Positions 35,823 through 45,584 of a stretch of DNA of 64,000 bases are shown piece after piece; the first letter of the stretch is position 1, and the number at the start of each line of letters is the position of its first letter. The DNA comes from an uncultured Rubripirellula sp. (GTDB lineage Bacteria; Planctomycetota; Planctomycetia; Pirellulales; Pirellulaceae). Below the pieces are notes generated by a model, which ran no database searches, had not been told where the DNA came from, and worked only from the letters and a program-made list of their open reading frames with translations. A program made the translations under genes and the position numbers. Location of the stretch: positions 33,418-97,417 of the forward strand of contig CALIBL010000009.1 of assembly GCA_938045805.1 (NCBI GenBank), in the 5' to 3' direction.

Positions 35823-38800
35823 ATGTCCATCGCCAGCCCCCCAAGCCGAATCAATAATGCTGCTTCGGGCGAGGCACGGGGAGGAAAATCTGTACCGAAT
35901 GGTAATCGCGTCGACCAGATCATCAATCAACGTCTTGATGAGACCTGTCGCACACTTTGGCGAGCAGAACTGACCCGCCGAACGCTGGGTCTACTTATCT
36001 GCGTCAACTTCATTACTCTGGTGTGGCTTGTGATTGATCAGTGGATCTACTCGCCAGGGATCATACTCAGAACCATAGCTTTCAGTTCTAGTCTCGCAAT
36101 CATCTGTGCCTATGTCTGGAAATACCTAGTCCCAATTTTCAAGAGCTCCATCGCACCTGAGTATGCAGCACGAGCCATCGATTGTGATTTAACTGGAGCG
36201 AGACAATCACTACTCAGTTACCTGACGCTGCGGGAAGCTTCGCGAGACGACAGCTTACAAGGAGGAGTCGTTCGAAGTATTGGAGCCGAGTCGGGAAAGA
36301 AACTGCTACATCACGACGCGCCACCAAGCGAAGCAATCGGAACGGTTCGGTGGTGGATCATCGCGATCGTCAGCGTAACTCTCTTAGCCATTTACATCGC
36401 ACTTTCACCGAAAAGCAGCGTGCAAGCGATCACGCGTTTGGGCGCACCGTTGGCAAACATCGCTGCACCACAGCGAGTAAGGATCGACCAAGTCACACCT
36501 GGAAACGCGAGAGTAACGGCGGGGGTGCCGGTAAAGATTAGTGCGAGTGTCGATGGATTATTCACGAATGAATCGGTCACTTGCGTGTGGTCTGCTTCAG
36601 GGAATGAAGAACGGCTAGCACTTTCGCTTGATGCAACATCAGACCAATACGTTGGAGAGATACCGATTCCACATTTTTCAAGTGGAACAATCAGCTACCA
36701 AATCACAGCTGGCGATGCATCGGCAGGCCCCTTTGAACTGACGATCGAAGACCTCCCCGTCGTCACGATCGATCGCATTGATTATCAACCTCCGCCCTAC
36801 ACACGATTGCAAAATTTCTCAAAAAGCGTTGCTGCGATACGAGCCGTGGATGGCACAAAGGTCACCATTCACGCCAAAGTTAATCGTGCCGTCAGTCGTG
36901 CAAAAATCGAATTCAATCCGGCGTCGATCGGTGCTCAAATTCAAGCGACTGCGGGTGCCTTGGAAATGAACATTGATCCCTCAGGAACCGCCCTCAGCAC
37001 CAGTTTCAATCTCCGCAACACTCTGAAACTTGGTGGAAATAAAAACAAAAACTCGTACCGGATTGTAGTTTGGGACGCGATCGAACAAGAAAACGTCAAA
37101 CCAATTGTGTACCCGATCGAGATCGTCCCCGACCTACCTCCTGAGATCAACATCACCGTCCCGAGTCAAACGCCAAAGGATCTTCCCTACAACGCTCAGC
37201 AGCTCGTTGAAATCCATGCGTCTGACCCCGACTTTGGCCTGAGTCGTATCGAGTTGGAAGTTCGTTACGGATCCAATCGAAAGTTAGTTCCCACCCTCTG
37301 GGAAAATGTTGCGGGTGAACTGGGAAGACAGATCGGTAGCATTCTGATTCGCCCCGAAGAGTTCGATCTCCAGATTGGCGACTCAATCGAACTGGTAGGA
37401 ATTGCCACCGACAACCGTTCAGACCTCGACTCGGATCTCTTTAAACCGAATATCGTCCGCACCGATGCGATCCAATTGCGGATTACCTCGCCAAGCAGCC
37501 TACCCGCTGCTGATGACCCTGCAGCGGATGGTGTATCTGATCCACAAGATTCTTCTGAAAGTGGTTCAAAATTATCCCAAACCGACGAATCGGGAGGATC
37601 GGGTTCCGGTGGCAGCGGTGATTCACAAGCAACATCGCAGCAAAATGGATCAGGGGAAGGGGAGAACGGTTCATCATCACAATCATCCAACAGCGATAAT
37701 GCTTCATCTGATGAATCATCAGGTTCCGGATCCAGCAATGGTGGTGAAGAGAACCAGAATCCAAATACCGACGATCCCTCGAACCGTGGTTCGATGCCCT
37801 CCGGTGATGCGGATGGTTCCTCCGATCCATCTGACTCAGAGGCCTCATCAAACAACGGAGAATCATCCGAAGGGGACAACCCGTCAGAAACATCTTCAGA
37901 TCAATCGAATCAACCAGATCCAGATAACAGCCAAGGTGCAAGTGAAGAAAACGACCCGACTGATTCTGCATCGAGCTCATCCACCGCTAATCAAAACCCA
38001 TTGGGTTCCAACTCAAACCAGCAGTCTTCAGGGGTGAATCAGCGAGAAATCGAAGGTTCTACAAACGGTGAATCCGAGAGTGGTGATTCCCAAAGTATGT
38101 CCGATGATCAAACCAAACTGAACACTCCAAGGCCAAACGATTCTGCTACGAGTCCATCAGATCCTTCAGCGAATCCTACACAGAACAAACCTAGCCATGA
38201 TGGCGAAGCGTTTGAACGAATTCGAGATTACCTAGATCAATTGCAACGTTCGGAAAACAGCGACCGTGATCCATCTTCAGCAAAGGGCACACCGGATCAG
38301 CAGCCATCGCCCTCTGAGAACTCTCAATCTGACAACGGAAACCAAACTGAAAGCTCAGGTGGTAGCGAGGGGACAGCGAGCTTAAATGATTCGGATGGTG
38401 GCACCAAAGGTTCTTCTGGAGAAGATTCGGCGGAAGCTACCAACGGTAATGATGGTTCAGAAGCAAGTAAGGGCAACGCAGACACAAACAACGGAGCCTC
38501 TGAAAATGGCTCCGATTCTCAGAACAGTACCGAAGCGAGCGATAGCGAGAAATCCGAAAACGCAACAGACACAGGAGCACCACAGCCTGAAGGTGGTCAA
38601 AGTGAATCATCTTCCGAGGAGGGAGACGGACGGATCGGTCAGCAGCAAGAAGAATCTGGCTTGAGTGATCAAGCGAACCAAACACCTCAAGAATCTGACG
38701 GGGATACATCAAACGATTCTTCATCACAATCAGAAGGAACCGGTCAGTCTTTGATGGATTCTGCAGATCAAAATTCGAATGCAGATGACTCACAAAATCA

Positions 38801-39347
38801 GGACAACCAGCAACGATCAGGGAATCCCGCAGCCGATTCGGAAAACACAGCGTCCTCGACACCAGATACCTCCAAATCTCCGAACAATCAAGCCAGTTCG
38901 GACTCCTCCACCTCATCCCCTGCAATGGGCGAAGAAGTCTTCGGTGATGGATCGGTTGAAAATCCACAGCCACCCGATGAAGTGAACCTTGATTATGCGA
39001 AGCAAGCCACTGACTTGGTGCTAGATTATCTCGAATCGACCCGCGATCGTCCCAACCAAGAACTATTGGAGCGTTTGCAGTGGAGCGAAGAAGAATTAAA
39101 TGCGTTTGTCGAACGTTGGCGAAGCGTCCGTGACCTACCCACCACAAAAGGAAAGCAGGGTCGAGAAGAGTTCGAAGAAACACTTCGAAGCCTCGGCTTA
39201 AGAGACCCAAAGTCCACCACGATGGAACAGGGAGAATCATCAGATGATCTTCGAGGCATCAGTGATTCAGGCAACACCCAGCAGGTCCCGGCTGCATACC
39301 GCGACGCATTCAATGCGTTTCGACGAGCGATGAATCGCGTAGAGTAG
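35823..39347 (+). CDS. Giant DUF4175-like membrane protein with a long Ser/Asn/Gly/Asp-rich region
   Basis: 1174 residues from ATG 35823. The N-terminal 200 residues hold two close transmembrane helices (LLICVNFITLVWLVI and IAFSSSLAIICAYVW) and, after a cytoplasmic-looking loop, a third (WWIIAIVSVTLLAIYIAL). Residues about 200-555 are a beta-rich, Ig-like extracytoplasmic region, ending in LPPEINITVP and DPDFGLSRIELEVRYG, which resembles DUF4175 proteins. From about 556 to 1045 the chain is almost entirely Ser, Asn, Gly, Asp, Glu and Gln. A folded, charged C-terminal domain follows (ATDLVLDYLESTRDRPNQE and on). It may act in cell-envelope structure or adhesion; the family has no clear biochemical role. 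The longer GTG start at 35637 is rejected. Confidence 0.8.
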   Translation: MSIASPPSRINNAASGEARGGKSVPNGNRVDQIINQRLDETCRTLWRAELTRRTLGLLICVNFITLVWLVIDQWIYSPGIILRTIAFSSSLAIICAYVWKYLVPIFKSSIAPEYAARAIDCDLTGARQSLLSYLTLREASRDDSLQGGVVRSIGAESGKKLLHHDAPPSEAIGTVRWWIIAIVSVTLLAIYIALSPKSSVQAITRLGAPLANIAAPQRVRIDQVTPGNARVTAGVPVKISASVDGLFTNESVTCVWSASGNEERLALSLDATSDQYVGEIPIPHFSSGTISYQITAGDASAGPFELTIEDLPVVTIDRIDYQPPPYTRLQNFSKSVAAIRAVDGTKVTIHAKVNRAVSRAKIEFNPASIGAQIQATAGALEMNIDPSGTALSTSFNLRNTLKLGGNKNKNSYRIVVWDAIEQENVKPIVYPIEIVPDLPPEINITVPSQTPKDLPYNAQQLVEIHASDPDFGLSRIELEVRYGSNRKLVPTLWENVAGELGRQIGSILIRPEEFDLQIGDSIELVGIATDNRSDLDSDLFKPNIVRTDAIQLRITSPSSLPAADDPAADGVSDPQDSSESGSKLSQTDESGGSGSGGSGDSQATSQQNGSGEGENGSSSQSSNSDNASSDESSGSGSSNGGEENQNPNTDDPSNRGSMPSGDADGSSDPSDSEASSNNGESSEGDNPSETSSDQSNQPDPDNSQGASEENDPTDSASSSSTANQNPLGSNSNQQSSGVNQREIEGSTNGESESGDSQSMSDDQTKLNTPRPNDSATSPSDPSANPTQNKPSHDGEAFERIRDYLDQLQRSENSDRDPSSAKGTPDQQPSPSENSQSDNGNQTESSGGSEGTASLNDSDGGTKGSSGEDSAEATNGNDGSEASKGNADTNNGASENGSDSQNSTEASDSEKSENATDTGAPQPEGGQSESSSEEGDGRIGQQQEESGLSDQANQTPQESDGDTSNDSSSQSEGTGQSLMDSADQNSNADDSQNQDNQQRSGNPAADSENTASSTPDTSKSPNNQASSDSSTSSPAMGEEVFGDGSVENPQPPDEVNLDYAKQATDLVLDYLESTRDRPNQELLERLQWSEEELNAFVERWRSVRDLPTTKGKQGREEFEETLRSLGLRDPKSTTMEQGESSDDLRGISDSGNTQQVPAAYRDAFNAFRRAMNRVE
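37490..38960 (+). repeat. Low-complexity Ser/Asn/Gly/Asp/Glu/Gln coding region
   Basis: About 490 codons of the giant membrane protein made mainly of Ser, Asn, Gly, Asp, Glu, Gln, Thr and Pro, with no strict repeat unit. The region is hydrophilic and net acidic, so it should be disordered and outside the membrane. It also produces several long spurious ORFs in other frames. Confidence 0.9.
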
Positions 39348-39445
39348 TAACATGTCAAACGATGAGCCACCTCACTCATTGTTGTGGCTACGCGACCTGA
39401 TCTATATGGGTTATTCTATTGAGAGTCTCATCAGCCGAGGATCTC

Positions 39446-40810
39446 ATGAACCGCCCCTATCCAAAAACCCTCTTCCGTAACGCATCTCTTGTTCTTCCCA
39501 GCGAGGTGCGTCAAGGCAATCTACTTGTCCAAGACGGCAGGATCATTGAAATCGATGCCGACGCGTCTTCCACCGCGGAGGTCGTGATTGAGTGCGACGG
39601 TAAGCATCTGATGCCCGGAGTGATTGATGACCAGGTTCACTTTCGAGAGCCAGGCCTGACACACAAAGAAGAACTCTACACGGCCTCTCGCGCCTGCGCC
39701 GCTGGAGGAACGACGGCGTTTCTTGAAATGCCTAATACCAAACCACCCGCTGTCACTGCCGAGGGAGTCAGAGCCAAAGATTCGCTCGCATCAGAGAAGT
39801 CACACGTTCACTATGGGTTCTACATTGGTGCAACTCCGGACAATGTCGCGGAGCTCAATGCTGCTGACAATGTCCCTGGAATCAAGATTTTCATCGGCAG
39901 CAGCACGGGCAATCTGCTTGTCGATGAACAAGATGCCCTAGAACGAATCTTCGCGGAAACCACACTTCCGATTTGTGCACACTGTGAAGATGAAACCACC
40001 GTCAGAGAGAATGCGGCACGACTCGCTGGAACCAACGACATTCATGATCACTCGCGTATTCGTGATGAAAAAGCTGCTGTAATTGCGACCACCCGATCAG
40101 TGGATCTCGCCAATCGTCATCAGCACCGATTTCATGTGCTACATGTATCAACCGCAGCAGAACTCCCAATCATTGCCAATCAATCACCCTACATCAGTGC
40201 TGAAGTCTGCCCGCATCACCTCTTCTTTAATGTTGATGATTACCAACGGCTCGGTAGTCGTATTCAGATGAACCCATCAATCAAATCTGCGGCAGATAAC
40301 CACGCTCTCTGGAATGCTCTGCTAGACAACACGATTCAGGTGATCGCGACCGACCATGCTCCTCACACGCTCGAAGAAAAAGCGAAACCTTACCCGGAGA
40401 GTCCATCTGGACTGCCTGCAGTAGAAAACAGCCTCGCACTCTTTCTCAACCAAGTTGTCTCTGGCAAGTGCACCCTACCTCAAGTCACCAGCTGGATGTC
40501 CGATGCTCCTGCTAGGATTTGGGGTATCGTCGGAAAGGGAAGAATTGAAAAAGGCTACGATGCCGACCTTGTACTGGTCGACTTGGAAGAGCAACGCACC
40601 ATTCAGGATGAGCTTCAGCATACAAAAGCTAAATGGTCACCTTGGCACGGGGAAACCCTAACCGGCTGGCCAATCGCGACCTATCTCAATGGACTTGAAG
40701 TCTGGAGCAAACAAAGGGGATTCAGCTCCGAGAGACACGCCGACAAACTGCTATTTGATCACTCGCGAGGTGGATACTGGGCCACCTTGGACGGCATTGG
40801 ACTTCGATAA
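39446..40810 (+). CDS. pyrC: Dihydroorotase
   Basis: 454 residues, amidohydrolase fold. Family motifs include [48 protein letters not shown] and the C-terminal ATDHAPHT with the catalytic Asp. The enzyme closes carbamoyl-aspartate to dihydroorotate in pyrimidine synthesis. The first metal signature is D-x-Q-x-H instead of the common D-x-H-x-H: the first zinc-binding His is Gln. I recall the same [10 protein letters not shown] form in a recognised group of bacterial dihydroorotases, so it is not by itself a defect. A TTG at 39419 is in frame, but ATG 39446 has GAGG upstream. No other pyrimidine gene is next to it. Confidence 0.9.
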   Translation: MNRPYPKTLFRNASLVLPSEVRQGNLLVQDGRIIEIDADASSTAEVVIECDGKHLMPGVIDDQVHFREPGLTHKEELYTASRACAAGGTTAFLEMPNTKPPAVTAEGVRAKDSLASEKSHVHYGFYIGATPDNVAELNAADNVPGIKIFIGSSTGNLLVDEQDALERIFAETTLPICAHCEDETTVRENAARLAGTNDIHDHSRIRDEKAAVIATTRSVDLANRHQHRFHVLHVSTAAELPIIANQSPYISAEVCPHHLFFNVDDYQRLGSRIQMNPSIKSAADNHALWNALLDNTIQVIATDHAPHTLEEKAKPYPESPSGLPAVENSLALFLNQVVSGKCTLPQVTSWMSDAPARIWGIVGKGRIEKGYDADLVLVDLEEQRTIQDELQHTKAKWSPWHGETLTGWPIATYLNGLEVWSKQRGFSSERHADKLLFDHSRGGYWATLDGIGLR

Positions 40811-41000
40811 AATTTAGCAAACGGAGGGTGACTTACGCAGAGATTGACCTGTGGAGTCCTGATCTATCTGGGTAATTCTGAGCAAAATCTGAACGTTTTT
40901 ACTTTTTGAGAAATCACTCAATTGCGACCGCTACATTGCAGCTGAGTTGTCTTACAATCTCCCTTCCAACTCAATCCAAACCGATCCGGAGAAACACTTA

Positions 41001-41696
41001 ATGAGAATTTTCACAGGCATCACACTCGCTCTTTGCCTCCTCGCTTCCCCTCTCTTTGCGGATGATTCGGCGGACCCAAATGTTACCGTTCTCTACAACG
41101 GTGGCGATCTTAGTGGATGGGAAGGCCGCTCAGATTTATGGTCGGCTGAAGATGGACAGATCGTGGGACGCACAACTGCGGAAAAACCGATCAAAGGCAA
41201 TACCTTCCTCATCTGGAAGGGTGGAACGCCTGACAATTTTGAACTCACCGCGCAGTTCAAAATTGAGTCAGGTAACTCAGGTATCCAGTACCGCAGCCGT
41301 ATCGTGAATGAAAAAGATTTCGTGGTCAGCGGTTACCAAGCAGACATTGATTTTGGCAACAACTACGCTGGCATTCTTTACGAAGAAAAAGGAAGAGGCA
41401 TTCTTGCTCGCCGTGGACAAAAAGTCACGATCAATGCCGATGGAACAAAGGATGCATCTCAATTCGGTGACGAAGCAGGACTCGCATCCGCCATTCATCC
41501 GGGGGAATGGAATGACTTCAGAGTTGTAGCCAATGGCACCCACCTACAACACTTCATTAATGGAACAATGACGGCCGAAGTCATGGACCATCAAGCTGAC
41601 AAAGCTGCAAAGGACGGCGTGATTGCGTTACAAATCCACCAAGGACCTCCTATGACCGTGCGATTTAAAAACATCATGATCCGAAAGATCAAGTAA
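41001..41696 (+). CDS. DUF1080 / 3-keto-disaccharide hydrolase-domain secreted protein
   Basis: 231 residues. The signal peptide is MRIFTGITLALCLLASPLFA, cleaved before DDSADPN. The mature part is a single DUF1080 domain: VLYNGGDLSGWEGR at the start, SGNSGIQYRSR in the middle, and VIALQIHQGPPMTVRFKNIMIR at the end, all typical. The fold is a concanavalin-like jelly roll; some members hydrolyse 3-keto-glycosides, and Planctomycetes carry very many copies. GGAG precedes ATG 41001; the open frame back to a TTG at 40947 is not used. It is a single-gene unit with a strong terminator just downstream. Confidence 0.9.
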   Translation: MRIFTGITLALCLLASPLFADDSADPNVTVLYNGGDLSGWEGRSDLWSAEDGQIVGRTTAEKPIKGNTFLIWKGGTPDNFELTAQFKIESGNSGIQYRSRIVNEKDFVVSGYQADIDFGNNYAGILYEEKGRGILARRGQKVTINADGTKDASQFGDEAGLASAIHPGEWNDFRVVANGTHLQHFINGTMTAEVMDHQADKAAKDGVIALQIHQGPPMTVRFKNIMIRKIK

Positions 41697-41736
41697 TCAG
41701 CATCACTGACTGTATTGATCAAAAACATTAATCCAC

Positions 41737-41772
41737 AAGGGTTTGGTACTCCTCGTACCAAACCCTTTTTTT
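41737..41772 (+). terminator. Intrinsic terminator of the DUF1080 gene
   Basis: A perfect 13-base inverted repeat (arms 41737-41749 and 41755-41767, aagggtttggtac and its complement) with a five-base loop, followed by a run of T to 41772. It lies 40 bases after the stop, a textbook Rho-independent terminator. Confidence 0.92.
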
Positions 41773-42032
41773 GCAAGTGCAGGAAAGAATGCAGAAATGA
41801 AATGATCAAGATGCACGATGGGGATCCGCGACGCTGAAAAAATACTCAGAATCGTACCTCACCAGCCCGACCGTGCTCGATGAGTGGAAAAGCCAGAAAA
41901 AGCGTTAGAAACCGAGGATCTCATCCCGTCAACGCCATCTATTCCCCTCTTACTACCATATCTCGGTCGGATTGTATGCCGATCGTCCTCGCAAGGCGGT
42001 GGAGCACTTTCTCCCCTGAATCGGCAAAATCA

Positions 42033-42683
42033 ATGTGGCCATCCCAAGACCAGACGCAATCGCTTCTCGATGCAGCTCGCAATGGGGATCATCAGGCGGT
42101 TAACAAACTTCTTGAGGAACATCGCGGACCAGTCCGACGCCTTGTGGAAATGCGACTGGATCGAAAAGTTCAGCAACGAATCGATGTCAGTGATGTCGTT
42201 CAAGATGTTCTTGTCGAGGCAAGTGGCAGACTTGAAAAGTATCTCAACGACCCAGTCATGGCATTCCACCTTTGGATGCGGCAAATTGCTTGGGATCGGA
42301 TTATTGACACCTATCGACGTCACCGAGTCAGCGCCAAACGCAATATGGACCGAGAACGCCCCATGAGCGCAATGGTGGGTCCCGATCCCTCGACAATTGA
42401 GTTCAGTGCTCAAATCTGTGACCCCGAGATGACGCCTGCAACTGCAGCTGCTCAAAGAGAAATTGCGGTCAAGGTTGAAGCAGTGATCCAGCAACTAAAT
42501 GACCAGGATCGCGAGATCATTTTGATGCGGCACTATGAACACCTTTCCAATCACGAAATCGCGGAATCATTGAACTTGAATCCGCCGGCCGCAAGTATGA
42601 GATACTTGAGGGCACTTCGGCGACTCCGCGCACTCCTGGAAGAAACCTCCATCGAAGCTTCCGAGCGCGAGGGGCTTTCGTGA
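42033..42683 (+). CDS. ECF sigma factor, Planctomycetes type
   Basis: 216 residues from ATG 42033. Region 2 has QQRIDVSDVVQDVLVEA and FHLWMRQIAWDRIIDTYRRH; region 4 has EIILMRHYEHLSNHEIAESL with the helix-turn-helix and SMRYLRALRRLR. It fits the planctomycete sigma subfamily normally found with a Ser/Thr kinase gene. The frame is open back to an ATG at 41880, but the extra 51 residues look noncoding and would make it too long. Its stop overlaps the GTG of the kinase gene. There is no anti-sigma gene, so activity is probably controlled by the kinase. Confidence 0.88.
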   Translation: MWPSQDQTQSLLDAARNGDHQAVNKLLEEHRGPVRRLVEMRLDRKVQQRIDVSDVVQDVLVEASGRLEKYLNDPVMAFHLWMRQIAWDRIIDTYRRHRVSAKRNMDRERPMSAMVGPDPSTIEFSAQICDPEMTPATAAAQREIAVKVEAVIQQLNDQDREIILMRHYEHLSNHEIAESLNLNPPAASMRYLRALRRLRALLEETSIEASEREGLS

Positions 42684-44323
42684 GCAGTTTGAGTGCTGAT
42701 CTGAGCGAAGATCGTGAGCAGCGTCTTGCGGATGCGTTATCCGAGGCAGCGGATGCGGTTTGCCGAGGTGATCTGATGGACCTTCAGTCCATGTACAAGA
42801 ATCACCCTGATCTTGAGAACGAACTTCGTCGGTTGTTTGGAACCATGCTGGTGACCGATACGGCGGGGGCATCTCTTGATGAAGGGATCACTTCGAGTGA
42901 AGCAGGAGGACGTTGGCGAAGCCTACAACTGCCCGTTGAAATTGGCGACTATCGCCTAGAAGAAGAAATTGGCCGCGGCGGCATGGGAGTGGTTTTCCGG
43001 GCGAAGCAAATCAGCCTGAATCGAGTCGTCGCTGTGAAGATGATCCTTCGGGGTCGGTTGGCCAGCTCGAGCGATATTGGTCGGTTTCTAGCAGAAGCCA
43101 AAGCGACCGCCAAACTGGAGCATCCAAACATTGTTCCGGTTTACGAAGTTGGGGATATGGAGGGGCGAGCTTTTTTCAGCATGAAGTTGATTGATGGCCC
43201 AACCCTATCCGAGCATGTTGCCGCGAAACCGCTTCGCCAGCGTGAAGCGGCAAAGATGATTGCTGAGATCGCGAGAGCGATTGGGTACGCACACCAACAA
43301 GGAATCCTGCACCGGGACATCAAGCCAAGCAATATCTTGATTGATCCGAATGGCACTCCACTGGTTACAGACTTTGGACTCGCAAAACATGCTGACGGTC
43401 CGATCGATGCAACCCGCAGCGGTGCGTTGCTGGGGACTCCGGCATACATGTCACCGGAGCAAGCGAGCGGACGAACGCATTTGGTTGGACCTGCAAGTGA
43501 CATCTACTCGCTCGGCTGCGTGTTGTACTTTACTTTGACGGGGCGCAACCCATTCTTAGCCGACACACCGATGGACTTGGTCATGCAAGTCATCGAGCAA
43601 GACCCCATCCCCCCTCGAAGCTTTTCGCCACGAATTGATCGTGACCTTGAGATGATCGCGATTCGATGCATGCAGAAGCCGATTGACCTACGCTACGAAA
43701 CCGCAGAAGCTCTCGCGGAAGATCTTGAGGCCTACCTCGCGGATGAAAAGGTGAGTGCTAGCAGTGGCCGATTCACTCAAGTGATCGCAAGAATGTTTCG
43801 CGAAACGCATCACGCGGGAGTTCTAGAGAACTGGGGTAATCTTTGGATCTGGCACTCCATGGTTCTCTTCGTCGCGGGGCTCCTCACTTGGCAACTCAAT
43901 CTACGTGGATTCTCAGAACGCTGGATCTATGGTGCTGTTTGGACCATTGGGCTCGGCACCTGGGCGGGCGTTTTCTGGAAAATTCGCCAACGAATTGGCC
44001 CGGTCACCTTCATTGAGCGGCAGGTCGCTCACGTTTGGGGTGCGAGTATGGTCGCTATCGCGATGCTCTTCCCCATCGAAGCCTTACTTGGCTTACCTGT
44101 ACTCACCTTTTCGCCGCTCCTTGGTGTTATCAGCGCCATGGTCTTTGTGATTAAAGCGAGCATGTTTCATGGAGTATTCTACCTGCAGGCGATGGCACTT
44201 CTTCTGACCTCAATCGCCATGGCAGTTTCACCCCAGCACGGGCACCTCATCTTCGGTTTCAGCTCTGCTATCTGTTTCTTTGTGCCCGGTTTCAAATATG
44301 CAAGAATCCGAAAAAAACAATGA
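42680..44323 (+). CDS. Membrane Ser/Thr protein kinase coupled to the ECF sigma factor
   Basis: 547 residues from a GTG overlapping the sigma stop. A short N-terminal helical domain (1-85) is followed by the kinase: glycine loop IGRGGMGVVF, VAVKM with the ATP-binding Lys, catalytic HRDIKPSN, DFGLA and the activation-segment end GTPAYMSPEQASG. All catalytic residues are present, so it should be active. From about residue 385 there are about six hydrophobic segments (LFVAGLLTWQL, VWTIGLGTWAGVFW, MVAIAMLFPIEALLGL and others), with only a short cytoplasmic tail and no large extracellular sensor. It is likely to relay a membrane signal and to control the neighbouring sigma factor by phosphorylation. 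Confidence 0.9.
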   Translation: MSSLSADLSEDREQRLADALSEAADAVCRGDLMDLQSMYKNHPDLENELRRLFGTMLVTDTAGASLDEGITSSEAGGRWRSLQLPVEIGDYRLEEEIGRGGMGVVFRAKQISLNRVVAVKMILRGRLASSSDIGRFLAEAKATAKLEHPNIVPVYEVGDMEGRAFFSMKLIDGPTLSEHVAAKPLRQREAAKMIAEIARAIGYAHQQGILHRDIKPSNILIDPNGTPLVTDFGLAKHADGPIDATRSGALLGTPAYMSPEQASGRTHLVGPASDIYSLGCVLYFTLTGRNPFLADTPMDLVMQVIEQDPIPPRSFSPRIDRDLEMIAIRCMQKPIDLRYETAEALAEDLEAYLADEKVSASSGRFTQVIARMFRETHHAGVLENWGNLWIWHSMVLFVAGLLTWQLNLRGFSERWIYGAVWTIGLGTWAGVFWKIRQRIGPVTFIERQVAHVWGASMVAIAMLFPIEALLGLPVLTFSPLLGVISAMVFVIKASMFHGVFYLQAMALLLTSIAMAVSPQHGHLIFGFSSAICFFVPGFKYARIRKKQ

Positions 44324-44413
44324 TGCATCGTGTTGTTGGGTGGGACCGGTGGTTGGTTAGCTACCACCGTAAAGTGTATGAAACTCATCCCGACCCATTT
44401 CGCTTCTGAATCT

Positions 44414-45580
44414 TCAAGCCTGACGCAGCGTCAAAAGTGACAATTCTGGTCGGCAATTCAATCGCAACAGTCGCGTCCCAGACAACCCCCGCGTCACATG
44501 CATGGTCGTGGGTCGCCGATAAAACTGCCCAGACGCGAACCGACTACCGTAGACACTTGGGCTCAATACCGGCCCCAGCAACGGCAATCTTCCTTGCCCT
44601 CCATGTGTATGCCCAGCGAGCATCAGATGAACGTGGTTAGTTTGTGCCCAGCGAATCTGGTCGGGACTGTGACTAAGCAAAATCCGGAATGCATGATCAT
44701 CCAACTTCAACGACTCAGGTTCTTCTAGCCAAGGCGACTCACTTCCCACCAAAGTTACATTATGTTTTCGCAACTCAACGCTCATTTGCTTGCCACCTAA
44801 ATCAACCCAACCGGCTCGCTCCATTGCAGATCGAATCGGTGAGACGCTCGGCATTCGTGCATCATGATTTCCCAAAATAAAGTAGGCTCCATCATCTACC
44901 TTGACCGAACTAAAAATGTCTCCGAGCCAGTTAATGCAATCCTCTGAGTCAATCAAATCGCCTGTCAACGCGAGCATGTCAGGTCCCCACTGATCGGCGA
45001 TTCCTAATGCGTAGCTCGTAAATTCTGGAGAGACATCTCCTGTTAAGTGCACATCAGACAGATGAGCGATTCGGTAACCATCGAGACCCTCTGGTAGCCC
45101 AATAACTGGCAAATCAATCTGTTCAATCGACAGCTCAAAAATCTGATTGAACGGGACGCGTGAAAACCATTTGCACTTCGGTGTTAATGGCAATGGCTTG
45201 GGAATCTCATTCGCGACATTGACGATCTTTACTTGAATTGGAACTCGCAACCAGCCGTTCCTCAGAATCGGTCGTGAGTGTATCCAAGGCAAGCCAAGCC
45301 AAAATAGACTGGAGTAAACAAAGACGACGTAAATCCCTAGAAGGTTCGAAGCGACCCGATCAATATTCTGCAATCGATAGGTGAGATCGATTCCGCTGGG
45401 ATCGGAATACGCTAGGTACAAAGGGGTGGCCAATGCTACCAGCAACAAACCTTTCATCAATGGCTTCGTCAATGAACGCGGCAAGTCGAATGCATTGACT
45501 CGATTGTAGGCTGCTACCCACAAACCTAGGTGTGCGATCAGGAATGTGAGCCCCCACAGTAATGAAACCACCGTATTCAT
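44414..45580 (-). CDS. Membrane-anchored metallophosphoesterase
   Basis: 388 residues. Three transmembrane helices lie in the first 115 residues (VVSLLWGLTFLIAHLGLWVA, then one near 48-60, then LLGIYVVFVYSSLFWLGL). The calcineurin-like domain follows with every metal signature: HLSDVHLTG, LTGDLID, GNHD and GHTHGG. The layout resembles YkuE/YaeI-type proteins, which cleave phosphodiesters such as lipid A precursors or nucleotides at the inner membrane; the substrate here is unknown. It starts 5 bases after the SixA-like gene ends, so the two form an operon. Confidence 0.88.
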   Translation of the reverse strand: MNTVVSLLWGLTFLIAHLGLWVAAYNRVNAFDLPRSLTKPLMKGLLLVALATPLYLAYSDPSGIDLTYRLQNIDRVASNLLGIYVVFVYSSLFWLGLPWIHSRPILRNGWLRVPIQVKIVNVANEIPKPLPLTPKCKWFSRVPFNQIFELSIEQIDLPVIGLPEGLDGYRIAHLSDVHLTGDVSPEFTSYALGIADQWGPDMLALTGDLIDSEDCINWLGDIFSSVKVDDGAYFILGNHDARMPSVSPIRSAMERAGWVDLGGKQMSVELRKHNVTLVGSESPWLEEPESLKLDDHAFRILLSHSPDQIRWAQTNHVHLMLAGHTHGGQGRLPLLGPVLSPSVYGSRFASGQFYRRPTTMHVTRGLSGTRLLRLNCRPELSLLTLRQA

Positions 45581-45584
45581 CTTC

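Noticed and set aside
37265..37879. Long minus-strand frame inside the giant membrane-protein gene
   Set aside because: It is an out-of-frame shadow of the low-complexity Ser/Asn/Gly/Asp coding region; its composition mirrors the sense-strand codons and it has no ribosome site or domain.
38437..39240. 267-codon minus-strand frame in the same gene
   Set aside because: Same cause: low-complexity sequence keeps other frames open. No motifs or start signals.
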